From an uncultured Pseudodesulfovibrio sp. (GTDB taxonomy: Bacteria; Desulfobacterota; Desulfovibrionia; Desulfovibrionales; Desulfovibrionaceae), in NCBI GenBank assembly GCA_947259235.1, contig CAMYLL010000176.1, positions 1 to 6,191 of the forward strand: a stretch of 6,191 nt of DNA, in the 5' to 3' direction. The notes beneath the pieces are model-generated. The model saw nothing but the letters and a program-made list of their open reading frames with translations. It searched no databases and was not told where the DNA came from. Below are positions 1 through 5,334 of the stretch, piece after piece. The position numbers and the translations under genes are program-made. Each line of letters begins with the position of its first letter. Positions within the stretch are counted from its first letter, which is position 1.

Positions 1-561
1 CTGTATCGTCCCGAGGTAAAACGCTATCTGTCCCTTGGGCAGGTCGAGCCGAAAGGTGTTCGATTCCTGGGACGACCGGAGCAGCAGGAGATAGGATGCG
101 ACCCGCGACGGGGTTTCCTTGAGGCTCAGGTCGTCGATCTTGTTGACCAGCAGGCGCAGCTTTTGTGAGAGCATGGCCATCATCTTCATGGCTATGTCCG
201 GGTCCTTCCTGATCATGTTCTCGAAATCGCGCCGTGGGAAAAAGAGCGCCTGGCTCGGCTCAAGGGCCTGGCCATGGGCTGGAAAGGTCTTGCCTTCGAA
301 GACGGGGACTTCGCCGAAGGCTTCACCCGGGCCGAAGACATGGAGGATGTGCTCCTTGCCCGAGGGAGAGGTGCGAAAAATCTTCACGCGGCCGGTGATC
401 AAGGCAAAAAAACCGTGGGCCGGTACGTCCGCCTCGAAGAGCAGCTCGCCTTTCTCGTATTGCTTGACCACGGCTATGCCCGCCAGCTTGGCGAATTTTT
501 CGTCGGGAAGCCCTTCGAAGAAGGTGATCGATTTGACTGCGGCAATCTTGTCTACATCCAT
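1..561 (-). CDS. Crp/Fnr-family transcriptional regulator (HcpR-like?), C-terminus cut by window edge
   Basis: A dimeric one-component regulator of the Crp/Fnr family, read right to left; 187 codons are visible and the frame is still open at base 1. Residues about 10-125 form the cyclic-nucleotide-binding-like beta-barrel, with the typical pattern GRVKIF (57-62) and FGPGEAFGEVPVF (76-88). A long dimerisation helix follows (about 120-145), then the start of the Crp-type helix-turn-helix with LPKGQIAFYLGTIQ (174-187); the recognition helix lies off the window. The start ATG at 561 is preceded by GGAG at 570-567 on this strand. There is no cysteine in the visible part, so it cannot hold an Fnr-type 4Fe-4S cluster there, and the phosphate-binding cassette lacks the Arg-Ser/Thr needed for cAMP. 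Histidines 49, 71, 74 and 96 are candidate ligands if it binds heme, as reported for HcpR proteins. It is divergent from a redox operon, which suggests it controls that operon. The family is certain; the HcpR assignment is inference. Confidence 0.9.
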   Translation of the reverse strand, partial: MDVDKIAAVKSITFFEGLPDEKFAKLAGIAVVKQYEKGELLFEADVPAHGFFALITGRVKIFRTSPSGKEHILHVFGPGEAFGEVPVFEGKTFPAHGQALEPSQALFFPRRDFENMIRKDPDIAMKMMAMLSQKLRLLVNKIDDLSLKETPSRVASYLLLLRSSQESNTFRLDLPKGQIAFYLGTIQ

Positions 562-580
562 GATTTCTCCAGAATTTCTC

Positions 581-589
581 ATTATCATA
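581..589 (-). promoter_or_regulatory. Putative -10 region of the Crp/Fnr regulator gene
   Basis: On the minus strand two overlapping -10-like hexamers occur, TATGAT (589-584) and GATAAT (586-581), each five of six to the sigma-70 consensus. They would place the transcription start near 574-577, giving a leader of roughly 15 bases before the ATG at 561. No good -35 is present. The divergent operator centred at 601.5 would lie about 25 bases upstream of the start, inside the polymerase footprint, a position that fits autorepression. Not tested by any computation. Confidence 0.4.
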
Positions 590-592
590 CCA

Positions 593-610
593 ATTTGACC
601 TAAGTCATGG
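593..610. promoter_or_regulatory. FNR/HcpR-like operator in the divergent promoter region
   Basis: The sequence contains TTGAC (595-599), four bases, then GTCAT (604-608). This is an inverted repeat with FNR-family spacing (TTGAT-N4-ATCAA type) and one mismatch in the right arm. The extended left half is ATTTGACC (593-600). This matches, as I recall it, the left half of the HcpR box described for Desulfovibrio (ATTTGACC-NN-GGTCAAAT); the right half matches only at its GTCA core. A further half-site, GTCAA, lies at 616-620. The site sits between a Crp/Fnr regulator gene and a redox operon, so regulation by that regulator is the simplest reading. Confidence 0.55.
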
Positions 611-630
611 TCCTCGTCAAAAAGAATGTC

Positions 631-638
631 CATAGTAT
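631..638 (+). promoter_or_regulatory. Putative -10 region of the redox operon, class II FNR-type geometry
   Basis: Two overlapping -10-like hexamers, CATAGT (631-636) and TAGTAT (633-638), each match four of six consensus positions. Using the first, transcription would start near 643, which puts the operator centre (601.5) at -41.5, the classical position for activation by an FNR-family protein that replaces the -35 element. No conventional -35 is seen. The geometry supports activation but the -10 is weak. Confidence 0.35.
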
Positions 639-657
639 GGTCATGAAGACGAGAGAA

Positions 658-1974
658 ATGAACCAAGCCATTCTGCTTATACCCGCCGCCTCGATCCTGC
701 TCCTCGGTGCCCATGGCCTGAGGCAGGGGGACTTCGGACTGGCGGCGGCTCTGGCATGTCTGGTCGGCCTCGGTTTTACCCGACGGGCCTGGGTGCGTCC
801 CGTCATGATGGCGGCCCTTGTCTGGGGCGGTCTTGTCTGGGCTCAGGCCGCCGTGGGACTCGTCAACTTCCGCTTGGCGGCCGGGTTGCCCTGGGTTCGG
901 CTGGCGGCCATCATGGGCGGGGTGATTGTTGTCAACGCGCTGGCGCTCTGGGTGCTGGCCGCAGGCGCTGGCAGGAATTTTTTTTATAGAGGCCGCACGG
1001 ATGCCGAAGCAAGGGCCGCCATGTTCCTGCTGACCGTCATCGGGCTGGCCGTGGCCAGGGCCAAGGCGCCGTTCGCCCTGTTGCTGGCCGACCGCTACTT
1101 CCCCGGCTGGGGATGGCTTGAAATCATGGCTCTCGGCTTTTATGCCCAGTGGGTGGGCGGCCTGATGCTCGCGCCCAAGGGGCACAGGACGTGGCGTCCG
1201 CGTATCTGGGCCGGTTTCTCCGCCGTGTTCTTCGGCCAGCTTGTCCTGGGGCTCTCCGGCATGGACGCCATGCTCATGACCGGGACGCTGCACCTGCCGG
1301 TTCCCGCCCTCATCGCAGCGGGTCCGGTCTTTCGCGGCGACGGATTCTTCATGCTCATTCTGTTTGGCGTCACCGTGTTGCTGGTGGGGCCTGCGTGGTG
1401 CAGCCACCTGTGCTATATCGGCGCGTGGGACGACCTCATGAGCCGCCGGGGGCCGAGGCCTGCTCCTTCAGCCATGCTGCGCCGTCTGAGCGTTTTGGGC
1501 AGGGGAGCCGCCTTGGTGCTGGCCATCGGAACGGCTCTGATCCTTCGGGTCAACGGCGTTCCCGGTTCCACCGCCATTCTTTTCGCCGCCGCCTTCGGCT
1601 TGGCCGGGGTTGGCGTCATGGCCTTTGTTTCGCGCAGGGTGGGCATCATGACTCACTGCACGGCCTACTGCCCAATGGGGCTGGTGGCCAATGTGCTTGG
1701 CAAGATTTCGCCCTGGCGCGTCAGGGTAGGCAGGGAATGTACCGGCTGCGGCGCGTGTATCACCCGCTGTCGCTACGGCGCGCTCGATGACGGACGGCTC
1801 GCCCTGGGCGCACCGGCCATTTCCTGTACCGCGTGCGGGGATTGCGTGTCCGCCTGTGCCCATGGGCAGATCGGCTACCGTTTCCCTGGGTTGTCACCCC
1901 GGACCGCGCGGACCGTGTTTATAGTATTGGTCGTCAGTCTCCACGCCGTTTTTCTCGGTGTGGCCAGAATATAG
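658..1974 (+). CDS. Membrane polyferredoxin with NapH-like CX3C motifs and two 4Fe-4S clusters
   Basis: A 438-residue integral membrane iron-sulfur protein, probably moving electrons between the quinone pool or a periplasmic partner and cytoplasmic acceptors. Hydrophobic segments cover most of residues 3-325. Two short motifs of the NapH/CcoG type flank the last membrane part: C248-X3-C252 (WCSHLCYIGAWDD) and C334-X3-C338-P. Two ferredoxin motifs follow: C361-X2-C364-X2-C367-X3-C371 and C390-X2-C393-X2-C396-X3-C400. A final hydrophobic helix (419-435) anchors the C-terminus. NapH is usually under 300 residues; the extra length is an N-terminal membrane region of roughly 150 residues that I do not recognise. 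Start choice: an in-frame ATG at 607 overlaps the operator and lies upstream of the likely transcription start. ATG 658 gives a hydrophobic N-terminus with a weak GAG just upstream; 637 and 643 are alternatives. It is the first gene of the operon, 28 bp before the next. Confidence 0.85.
   Translation: MNQAILLIPAASILLLGAHGLRQGDFGLAAALACLVGLGFTRRAWVRPVMMAALVWGGLVWAQAAVGLVNFRLAAGLPWVRLAAIMGGVIVVNALALWVLAAGAGRNFFYRGRTDAEARAAMFLLTVIGLAVARAKAPFALLLADRYFPGWGWLEIMALGFYAQWVGGLMLAPKGHRTWRPRIWAGFSAVFFGQLVLGLSGMDAMLMTGTLHLPVPALIAAGPVFRGDGFFMLILFGVTVLLVGPAWCSHLCYIGAWDDLMSRRGPRPAPSAMLRRLSVLGRGAALVLAIGTALILRVNGVPGSTAILFAAAFGLAGVGVMAFVSRRVGIMTHCTAYCPMGLVANVLGKISPWRVRVGRECTGCGACITRCRYGALDDGRLALGAPAISCTACGDCVSACAHGQIGYRFPGLSPRTARTVFIVLVVSLHAVFLGVARI
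978..985 (+). repeat. T8 homopolymer run inside the polyferredoxin gene
   Basis: Eight consecutive T residues encode part of Asn-Phe-Phe-Tyr (107-110) in an otherwise GC-rich gene. One extra T gives an immediate stop (TAG ending at 989); loss of one T gives a stop at 1031-1033. Either slip would truncate the protein after about 110-125 residues, before every cysteine motif. Whether slippage happens is unknown. Confidence 0.9.
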
Positions 1975-2002
1975 CAAAAATTTCAAACAACGAGGTGACA
2001 TC

Positions 2003-2797
2003 ATGGCAGTCATGAGAAAAATGATCAGCATCGACGAAGAGTTGTGCAACGGTTGCGGGGAGTGCATTCCGTCCTGTGCCGAGGGTGCGCTGGCCATAGT
2101 GGACGGCAAGGCCCGACTGGTGAAGGATATATATTGCGACGGTCTGGGCGCGTGTCTGGGCGAATGCCCCACGGGGGCGCTCAAGGTTGTCGTGCGCGAG
2201 GCCGATGACTTCGACCCCGATGCGGTGACCGAACATCTGAAGTCACAGGGCCGCGAGGTTCCAGACCATATGCCTTCTCCCGAAAGCCTGCGTCTGGACG
2301 GCAGGGCAGGCAATGTGCGCCCCATGGGCGGCGGTTGCCCGGGCGCGGCGCTCAAGAGCATGACCCCGTGCCAGCAGGCGAACATCCCAAGCATGTCGGG
2401 CCAGACAGGCGGCTCCGCGCTCTCTCATTGGCCTGTGCAACTGCGGCTCGTGCCGCCCACGGCGCCGTTCCTGCGCGAGGCGGATCTGCTGCTGACGGCA
2501 GACTGCGTGCCCGTGGCTTTCCCCGGATATCATGGGGAATACCTGCCGGGCCGCGTGGTGCTCATGGGGTGTCCCAAGTTCGACAACCAGCAGGAATACA
2601 TTGAAAAGCTGGCTGCGATTATCGCTGAAAACAACCTCAAGTCCATCACCGTCATGGAGATGGAGGTTCCGTGCTGCGCGTCCATGACCGCCATCCTGGG
2701 CGAAGCGGTCAGGCAGTCCGGCACTACGGTGAACGCCGTCCGCGTTGTCGTGTCCCGCGAAGGGCATGTCCTGCGGACCGAATCCCTCAACTTCTAG
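2003..2797 (+). CDS. 4Fe-4S ferredoxin with conserved cysteine-rich C-terminal domain
   Basis: A 264-residue soluble, cytoplasmic iron-sulfur protein. The N-terminal 60 residues are a two-cluster ferredoxin domain. The first motif is canonical, C15-X2-C18-X2-C21-X3-C25. The second (YCDGLGACLGECP) reads C45, Leu48, C51, C55, so one of the four usual cysteines is absent; I recall this degenerate form as common in this family, often found near hcp genes in anaerobes. The rest (about 105-264) is a separate domain carrying GGGCPG (109-114), SHWPVQL (141-147), GCPKFDN (189-195) and MEVPCC (220-225), with additional cysteines 112, 123, 168, 190, 224 and 225. Its fold and function are not known to me. 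Likely role: electron carrier to the siroheme reductase encoded two genes downstream. GAGGTG at 1992-1997, five bases before ATG 2003, fixes the start over an in-frame ATG at 1958, which lies inside the preceding gene. It is 28 bp after that gene and 16 bp before the cupin. Confidence 0.88.
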   Translation: MAVMRKMISIDEELCNGCGECIPSCAEGALAIVDGKARLVKDIYCDGLGACLGECPTGALKVVVREADDFDPDAVTEHLKSQGREVPDHMPSPESLRLDGRAGNVRPMGGGCPGAALKSMTPCQQANIPSMSGQTGGSALSHWPVQLRLVPPTAPFLREADLLLTADCVPVAFPGYHGEYLPGRVVLMGCPKFDNQQEYIEKLAAIIAENNLKSITVMEMEVPCCASMTAILGEAVRQSGTTVNAVRVVVSREGHVLRTESLNF

Positions 2798-2813
2798 CGT
2801 AACGGAGGCAATC

Positions 2814-3131
2814 ATGAAGAAGATAGAACTGTTCAAGGAACATGGGTTCAAGGACCTGACGTTCTCGAATTATCTTGCCCACGAGTCCGAGTACATGAAG
2901 GTGATCAATTTCAACTTCAAGGCCGGGCAGAAGCTGCCTGTGCACTCTCATGAACTGGAAGGGGAGTTGACACTGGTCATCCTCGAAGGCGAAGGGGAGT
3001 TCCTGGCCGCCGACGGAGCGACCATGCCCGCAAATCCCGGCGATGTGCTGGTGTCCGAGATCGCCGAGCCTCACGGCGTGCGGGCCATTACGGACATGCG
3101 CGTGCTGGTGACCATCGCCCCGCCCATCTGA
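2814..3131 (+). CDS. Small single-domain cupin protein
   Basis: A 105-residue protein that is almost entirely one cupin beta-barrel. The first cupin motif is seen around G38-H44-X-H46-X4-E51 followed by G59, and the second around P75-G76-D77 with H87. H44, H46, E51 and H87 are the expected four metal ligands, so it probably binds one divalent metal such as iron, zinc or manganese. No DNA-binding or catalytic domain is attached. Cupins this small can be dioxygenases, metal-dependent isomerases or ligand sensors; the sequence does not decide between them. A perfect GGAGG at 2804-2808, five bases ahead of the ATG at 2814, sets the start; an upstream ATG at 2745 in the same frame would overlap the preceding gene and lacks the family's N-terminus. 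It lies between an electron-carrier gene and a siroheme reductase gene, suggesting an accessory role in the same pathway. Confidence 0.88.
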   Translation: MKKIELFKEHGFKDLTFSNYLAHESEYMKVINFNFKAGQKLPVHSHELEGELTLVILEGEGEFLAADGATMPANPGDVLVSEIAEPHGVRAITDMRVLVTIAPPI

Positions 3132-3154
3132 TGTACGAAGAGCAAGGAGAAAGC

Positions 3155-3802
3155 ATGACAAAAGAGAGTGTGCCGGAAGGCGTTCTGGCCCAGCGTCAGC
3201 CGGGGTTGTATTCTGTCACCCCGCGCATGCCGCTGGGCCGGATCACCCCGGAACAGTTGAACATAATCAATGAGGTGGTGCAGGAGTTCCGCCTGCCGGG
3301 AGTGCGCGTCACGGCCGGGCAGCGGCTGAAACTCCAGGGGATTCCCGCCGATAAGCTGGACGGCGTGGTTGAACGCCTCGGCCCGCTGGGCGAGTTCTGC
3401 AAGCACTATGTACAGGCGTGCCCCGGGACCACCTCCTGCCGGATGGCAATGCGCGATTCCATGGCCATGGGAGCCAGGCTTGAGGAGTTCCTCAACACCT
3501 TGACGCTGCCCGCCAAGGTCAAGGCCGGGGTTTCCGGCTGCTCCATGTGCTGTTCGGAGAGCTTTGTCCGCGACATCGGCCTGATGGGGAAGAAGCACGG
3601 CTGGACGGTCGTCTTTGGCGGCAACGCGGGCAGGCGCGTGCGTACGGGTGACGTGCTGGCGGAAAACGTCGATGACGACGAGGCCTTGCGTGTGGTGGGC
3701 TGCGCGCTGGGTGTCTATGCGCTCAAGGCCAAGCCCAAGGAGCGCACCGCACGATTTGTCGAGCGGGTCGGCATAGAGATGGTCATGGCCGCGCTGGGCT
3801 AG
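3155..3802 (+). CDS. Small siroheme/4Fe-4S sulfite (or nitrite) reductase, assimilatory type
   Basis: A 215-residue cytoplasmic reductase with a single nitrite/sulfite-reductase module. The first part (about 15-80) is the ferredoxin-like half-domain, with PGVRVTAGQRLKLQGI (48-63) supplying basic residues toward the active site. The siroheme-linked cluster motif is complete: C89-X5-C95 (ACPGTTSCRMA) and C129-X3-C133 (SGCSMCCSES). Lys121 and Lys123 sit where the substrate lysines of E. coli sulfite reductase lie (PAKVKAGVSGC). The family reaction is six-electron reduction of sulfite to sulfide or nitrite to ammonia. Ordinary SiR or NirA proteins carry two such modules in 500 or more residues; this length instead fits the low-spin assimilatory-type enzyme of Desulfovibrio vulgaris (218 residues, from memory). 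AAGGAG at 3144-3149, five bases upstream, selects ATG 3155 over an in-frame ATG at 3131 that overlaps the cupin stop. It is the last gene of the operon. Which substrate is used in the cell is not shown by the sequence. Confidence 0.88.
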   Translation: MTKESVPEGVLAQRQPGLYSVTPRMPLGRITPEQLNIINEVVQEFRLPGVRVTAGQRLKLQGIPADKLDGVVERLGPLGEFCKHYVQACPGTTSCRMAMRDSMAMGARLEEFLNTLTLPAKVKAGVSGCSMCCSESFVRDIGLMGKKHGWTVVFGGNAGRRVRTGDVLAENVDDDEALRVVGCALGVYALKAKPKERTARFVERVGIEMVMAALG

Positions 3803-3824
3803 ATTCTGTGATGCCTCGCTGATT

Positions 3825-3856
3825 CCGGTGTTGTCCAGCCATGCGGGCAGCACCGG
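3825..3856 (+). terminator. Strong 12-bp hairpin after the redox operon, possible terminator
   Basis: CCGGTGTTGTCC (3825-3836) pairs with GGGCAGCACCGG (3845-3856) across an eight-base loop. Ten pairs are Watson-Crick and two are U-G wobbles in the plus-strand RNA, so the structure is favoured as RNA of this strand. It begins 23 bases after the siroheme reductase stop codon. There is no run of T after it (TCTATCC), so it is not a textbook intrinsic terminator; it could also protect the 3' end or belong to a trkA leader. Confidence 0.45.
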
Positions 3857-3890
3857 TCTATCCTGCCCGGGTAGGCGTTATATCCGGCTC

Positions 3891-3908
3891 CCCAGTTGTT
3901 GCACTGGG
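3891..3908. repeat. 18-bp inverted repeat upstream of trkA
   Basis: CCCAGT (3891-3896) and ACTGGG (3903-3908) are perfect inverted arms separated by six bases. The repeat overlaps the putative -35 element of trkA, so it could be an operator for a dimeric regulator. A chance occurrence cannot be excluded for six-base arms in GC-rich DNA. Confidence 0.4.
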
Positions 3909-3927
3909 TGGAAAACATGCGTACAAG
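3899..3927 (+). promoter_or_regulatory. Weak putative promoter of trkA-trkH
   Basis: TTGCAC (3899-3904) and TACAAG (3922-3927) are separated by 17 bases, the optimal spacing, with three and four matches to the sigma-70 hexamers. It would give a start near 3934 and a leader of about 32 bases. The trk genes need their own promoter if the hairpin at 3825-3856 ends the upstream operon, but this match is only suggestive. Confidence 0.25.
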
Positions 3928-3953
3928 TCGGGGCTGCGGATCGCTTTGCAGAC

Positions 3954-3958
3954 AGGAG
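3954..3958 (+). promoter_or_regulatory. Ribosome binding site that sets the trkA GTG start
   Basis: AGGAG lies seven bases before GTG 3966. The protein from that GTG begins with the Rossmann strand and GAGEVG motif expected at the extreme N-terminus of TrkA, so this site decides the start over the in-frame ATG at 3828. Confidence 0.8.
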
Positions 3959-3965
3959 TAGCAGC

Positions 3966-5333
3966 GTGCGGATCATCATCATCGGAGCCGGCGAGGTCGG
4001 TTATCATATTGCCCAGCGGCTGGCCGTCGAGAACAAGGAAGTCCTTGTCATCGACAAGAGCGCCGACGCCCTGAGAAAACTGGCCGAATCGTCGGACGTG
4101 CAGACCATTCAGGGATCGGGCAGCAGCCCGGAAATCCTGGAGCAGGCGGGCATAGCCAATGCCGACATCCTGCTGGCCGTCACGGACAGCGACGAGATCA
4201 ACCTCATCTGTTGCTTCTTTGCCAACATGCTCAGCACCAAGGTGACCAAGCTGGCCCGCATCCGCAGCAGCATGTACACCAACTACAAGCACCTGCTGAC
4301 CGGCGACCAGGTGGGCATCACCAAAATCATCAATCCCGACGAAGAGGTCGTGAACTCCGTCCTGCGCCTCATGAGTGTGCCCGGGGCCGTGGAGATCAAC
4401 GAGTTCGCCGACGGCAAGATCCGGCTCATCGGCATCAACCTGCCCGACGACAGCCCGGTGGTGGGCACACGGCTCCTGCAACTGCGCGAAACCATGGGTG
4501 AAGACCTGCGCGTGGTCATCGCCGCCCTGGTCCGCAACGGCGAGCTGATCATCCCCAGCGGCCTGGACCGCATCAAGCAGGGCGACGTGGTTTACTTCGC
4601 CTGCGATATTCGCGACCAGGAGGACATCCTGGCCCGGCTCGGCGTCCTGGCCGATCCCGTGCGCGAGGTAATGATCATCGGCGGCGGAAATATCGGCTAC
4701 AAGATTGCAAAATCACTGGATAACAAGTTTTATCACACCCGGATTCTCGAGAGCCGCCAGAAGCGGTGCGAGTTCCTTTCCGAGCGATTGGACAGGCCCA
4801 TCGTGCTCATGGGCGACGCCACGGACCAGGAGATTCTGCGCGAGGAAAACATCCGTGACATGGACATGGTCATCGCTGTTACCGGCGACGAGGAGACCAC
4901 CATCCTCACCTGTCTTCTCGCCAAGAGCCTGGGAGCCAAGCGCACTGTCACAAGGGTGAACAATTTTGCCTACATGCCGCTCATCGAGCCCATCGGCATC
5001 GACTATGTCGTCTGCCCTCGGCTCTCGGCCATCAACTCTCTGCTGCACTACATCAGGCGGGGAAAGATCATCTCCACCGTGAGCATCAAGGGAGAACAGG
5101 CCGAAGCCCTGGAAGCCATCGCCCAGGAGAAATCTCCCATCGTGGGCAAGGCGATCAAGGATCTGGACCTGCCGCGCGGCTGTCTCGTGCTCTGCTTCCA
5201 GCGCAAGGACGAGGTCGTCATCCCCCGGGGCGACACGGTCATCCAGCCTCAGGACAGGCTGATCATTATCTCCACCAGACTGAACATTCCCAAGGTGGAG
5301 AAGGCGCTGACCACCAAGGTGGAGTTCTTCTAG
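3966..5333 (+). CDS. trkA: Trk system potassium uptake regulatory protein TrkA
   Basis: The 455-residue cytoplasmic gating subunit of the Trk potassium transporter, which binds NAD(H) or other nucleotides and controls the TrkH channel. It has two RCK units in tandem. The first Rossmann domain starts at residue 2 with G7-A-G-E-V-G12 and acidic D30 after the second strand. It is followed by a first TrkA-C domain (about 140-225). The second Rossmann domain has G239-G-G-N-I-G244 with E262 as its acidic residue, followed by a second TrkA-C domain (about 370-452). Both nucleotide-binding motifs look intact. The length agrees with E. coli TrkA (458 residues). The start is GTG, supported by AGGAG seven bases upstream; the frame is open further upstream, but the extra 46 residues do not resemble TrkA. 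It lies one base before trkH, so the two subunits are co-transcribed. No frameshift or missing motif is seen. Confidence 0.96.
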   Translation: MRIIIIGAGEVGYHIAQRLAVENKEVLVIDKSADALRKLAESSDVQTIQGSGSSPEILEQAGIANADILLAVTDSDEINLICCFFANMLSTKVTKLARIRSSMYTNYKHLLTGDQVGITKIINPDEEVVNSVLRLMSVPGAVEINEFADGKIRLIGINLPDDSPVVGTRLLQLRETMGEDLRVVIAALVRNGELIIPSGLDRIKQGDVVYFACDIRDQEDILARLGVLADPVREVMIIGGGNIGYKIAKSLDNKFYHTRILESRQKRCEFLSERLDRPIVLMGDATDQEILREENIRDMDMVIAVTGDEETTILTCLLAKSLGAKRTVTRVNNFAYMPLIEPIGIDYVVCPRLSAINSLLHYIRRGKIISTVSIKGEQAEALEAIAQEKSPIVGKAIKDLDLPRGCLVLCFQRKDEVVIPRGDTVIQPQDRLIIISTRLNIPKVEKALTTKVEFF

Positions 5334-5334
5334 G

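Noticed and set aside
119..598. Plus-strand open frame of 159 residues
   Set aside because: It lies antisense to the Crp/Fnr regulator, whose minus-strand translation shows clear family motifs; the plus-strand product is composition-driven and resembles nothing.
607..657. Upstream ATG starts (607, 637, 643) for the polyferredoxin
   Set aside because: ATG 607 overlaps the operator-like palindrome and no good ribosome binding site precedes any of them; the start at 658 gives a better N-terminus. The choice among 637, 643 and 658 is not certain.
1958..2002. Upstream ATG extension of the ferredoxin
   Set aside because: It begins inside the polyferredoxin gene, while GAGGTG at 1992-1997 is correctly spaced for ATG 2003.
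3131..3154. ATG overlapping the cupin stop codon as start of the siroheme reductase
   Set aside because: An overlapping stop-start would suggest coupling, but AAGGAG at 3144-3149 is placed for ATG 3155, and the extra eight residues look untranslated.
3071..3853. Minus-strand open frame of 260 residues
   Set aside because: It is antisense to the siroheme reductase, which has full catalytic motifs; long antisense frames are common in GC-rich genes and this one shows no recognisable domain.
3866..3873. CCCGGG-centred palindrome near 3864-3875 as a second operator
   Set aside because: The flanking bases pair only with mismatches and short GC-rich palindromes are expected by chance here.
3828..3965. 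N-terminal 46-residue extension of TrkA
   Set aside because: It would include half of the hairpin, the inverted repeat and the ribosome binding site, and TrkA proteins start directly at the Rossmann strand.
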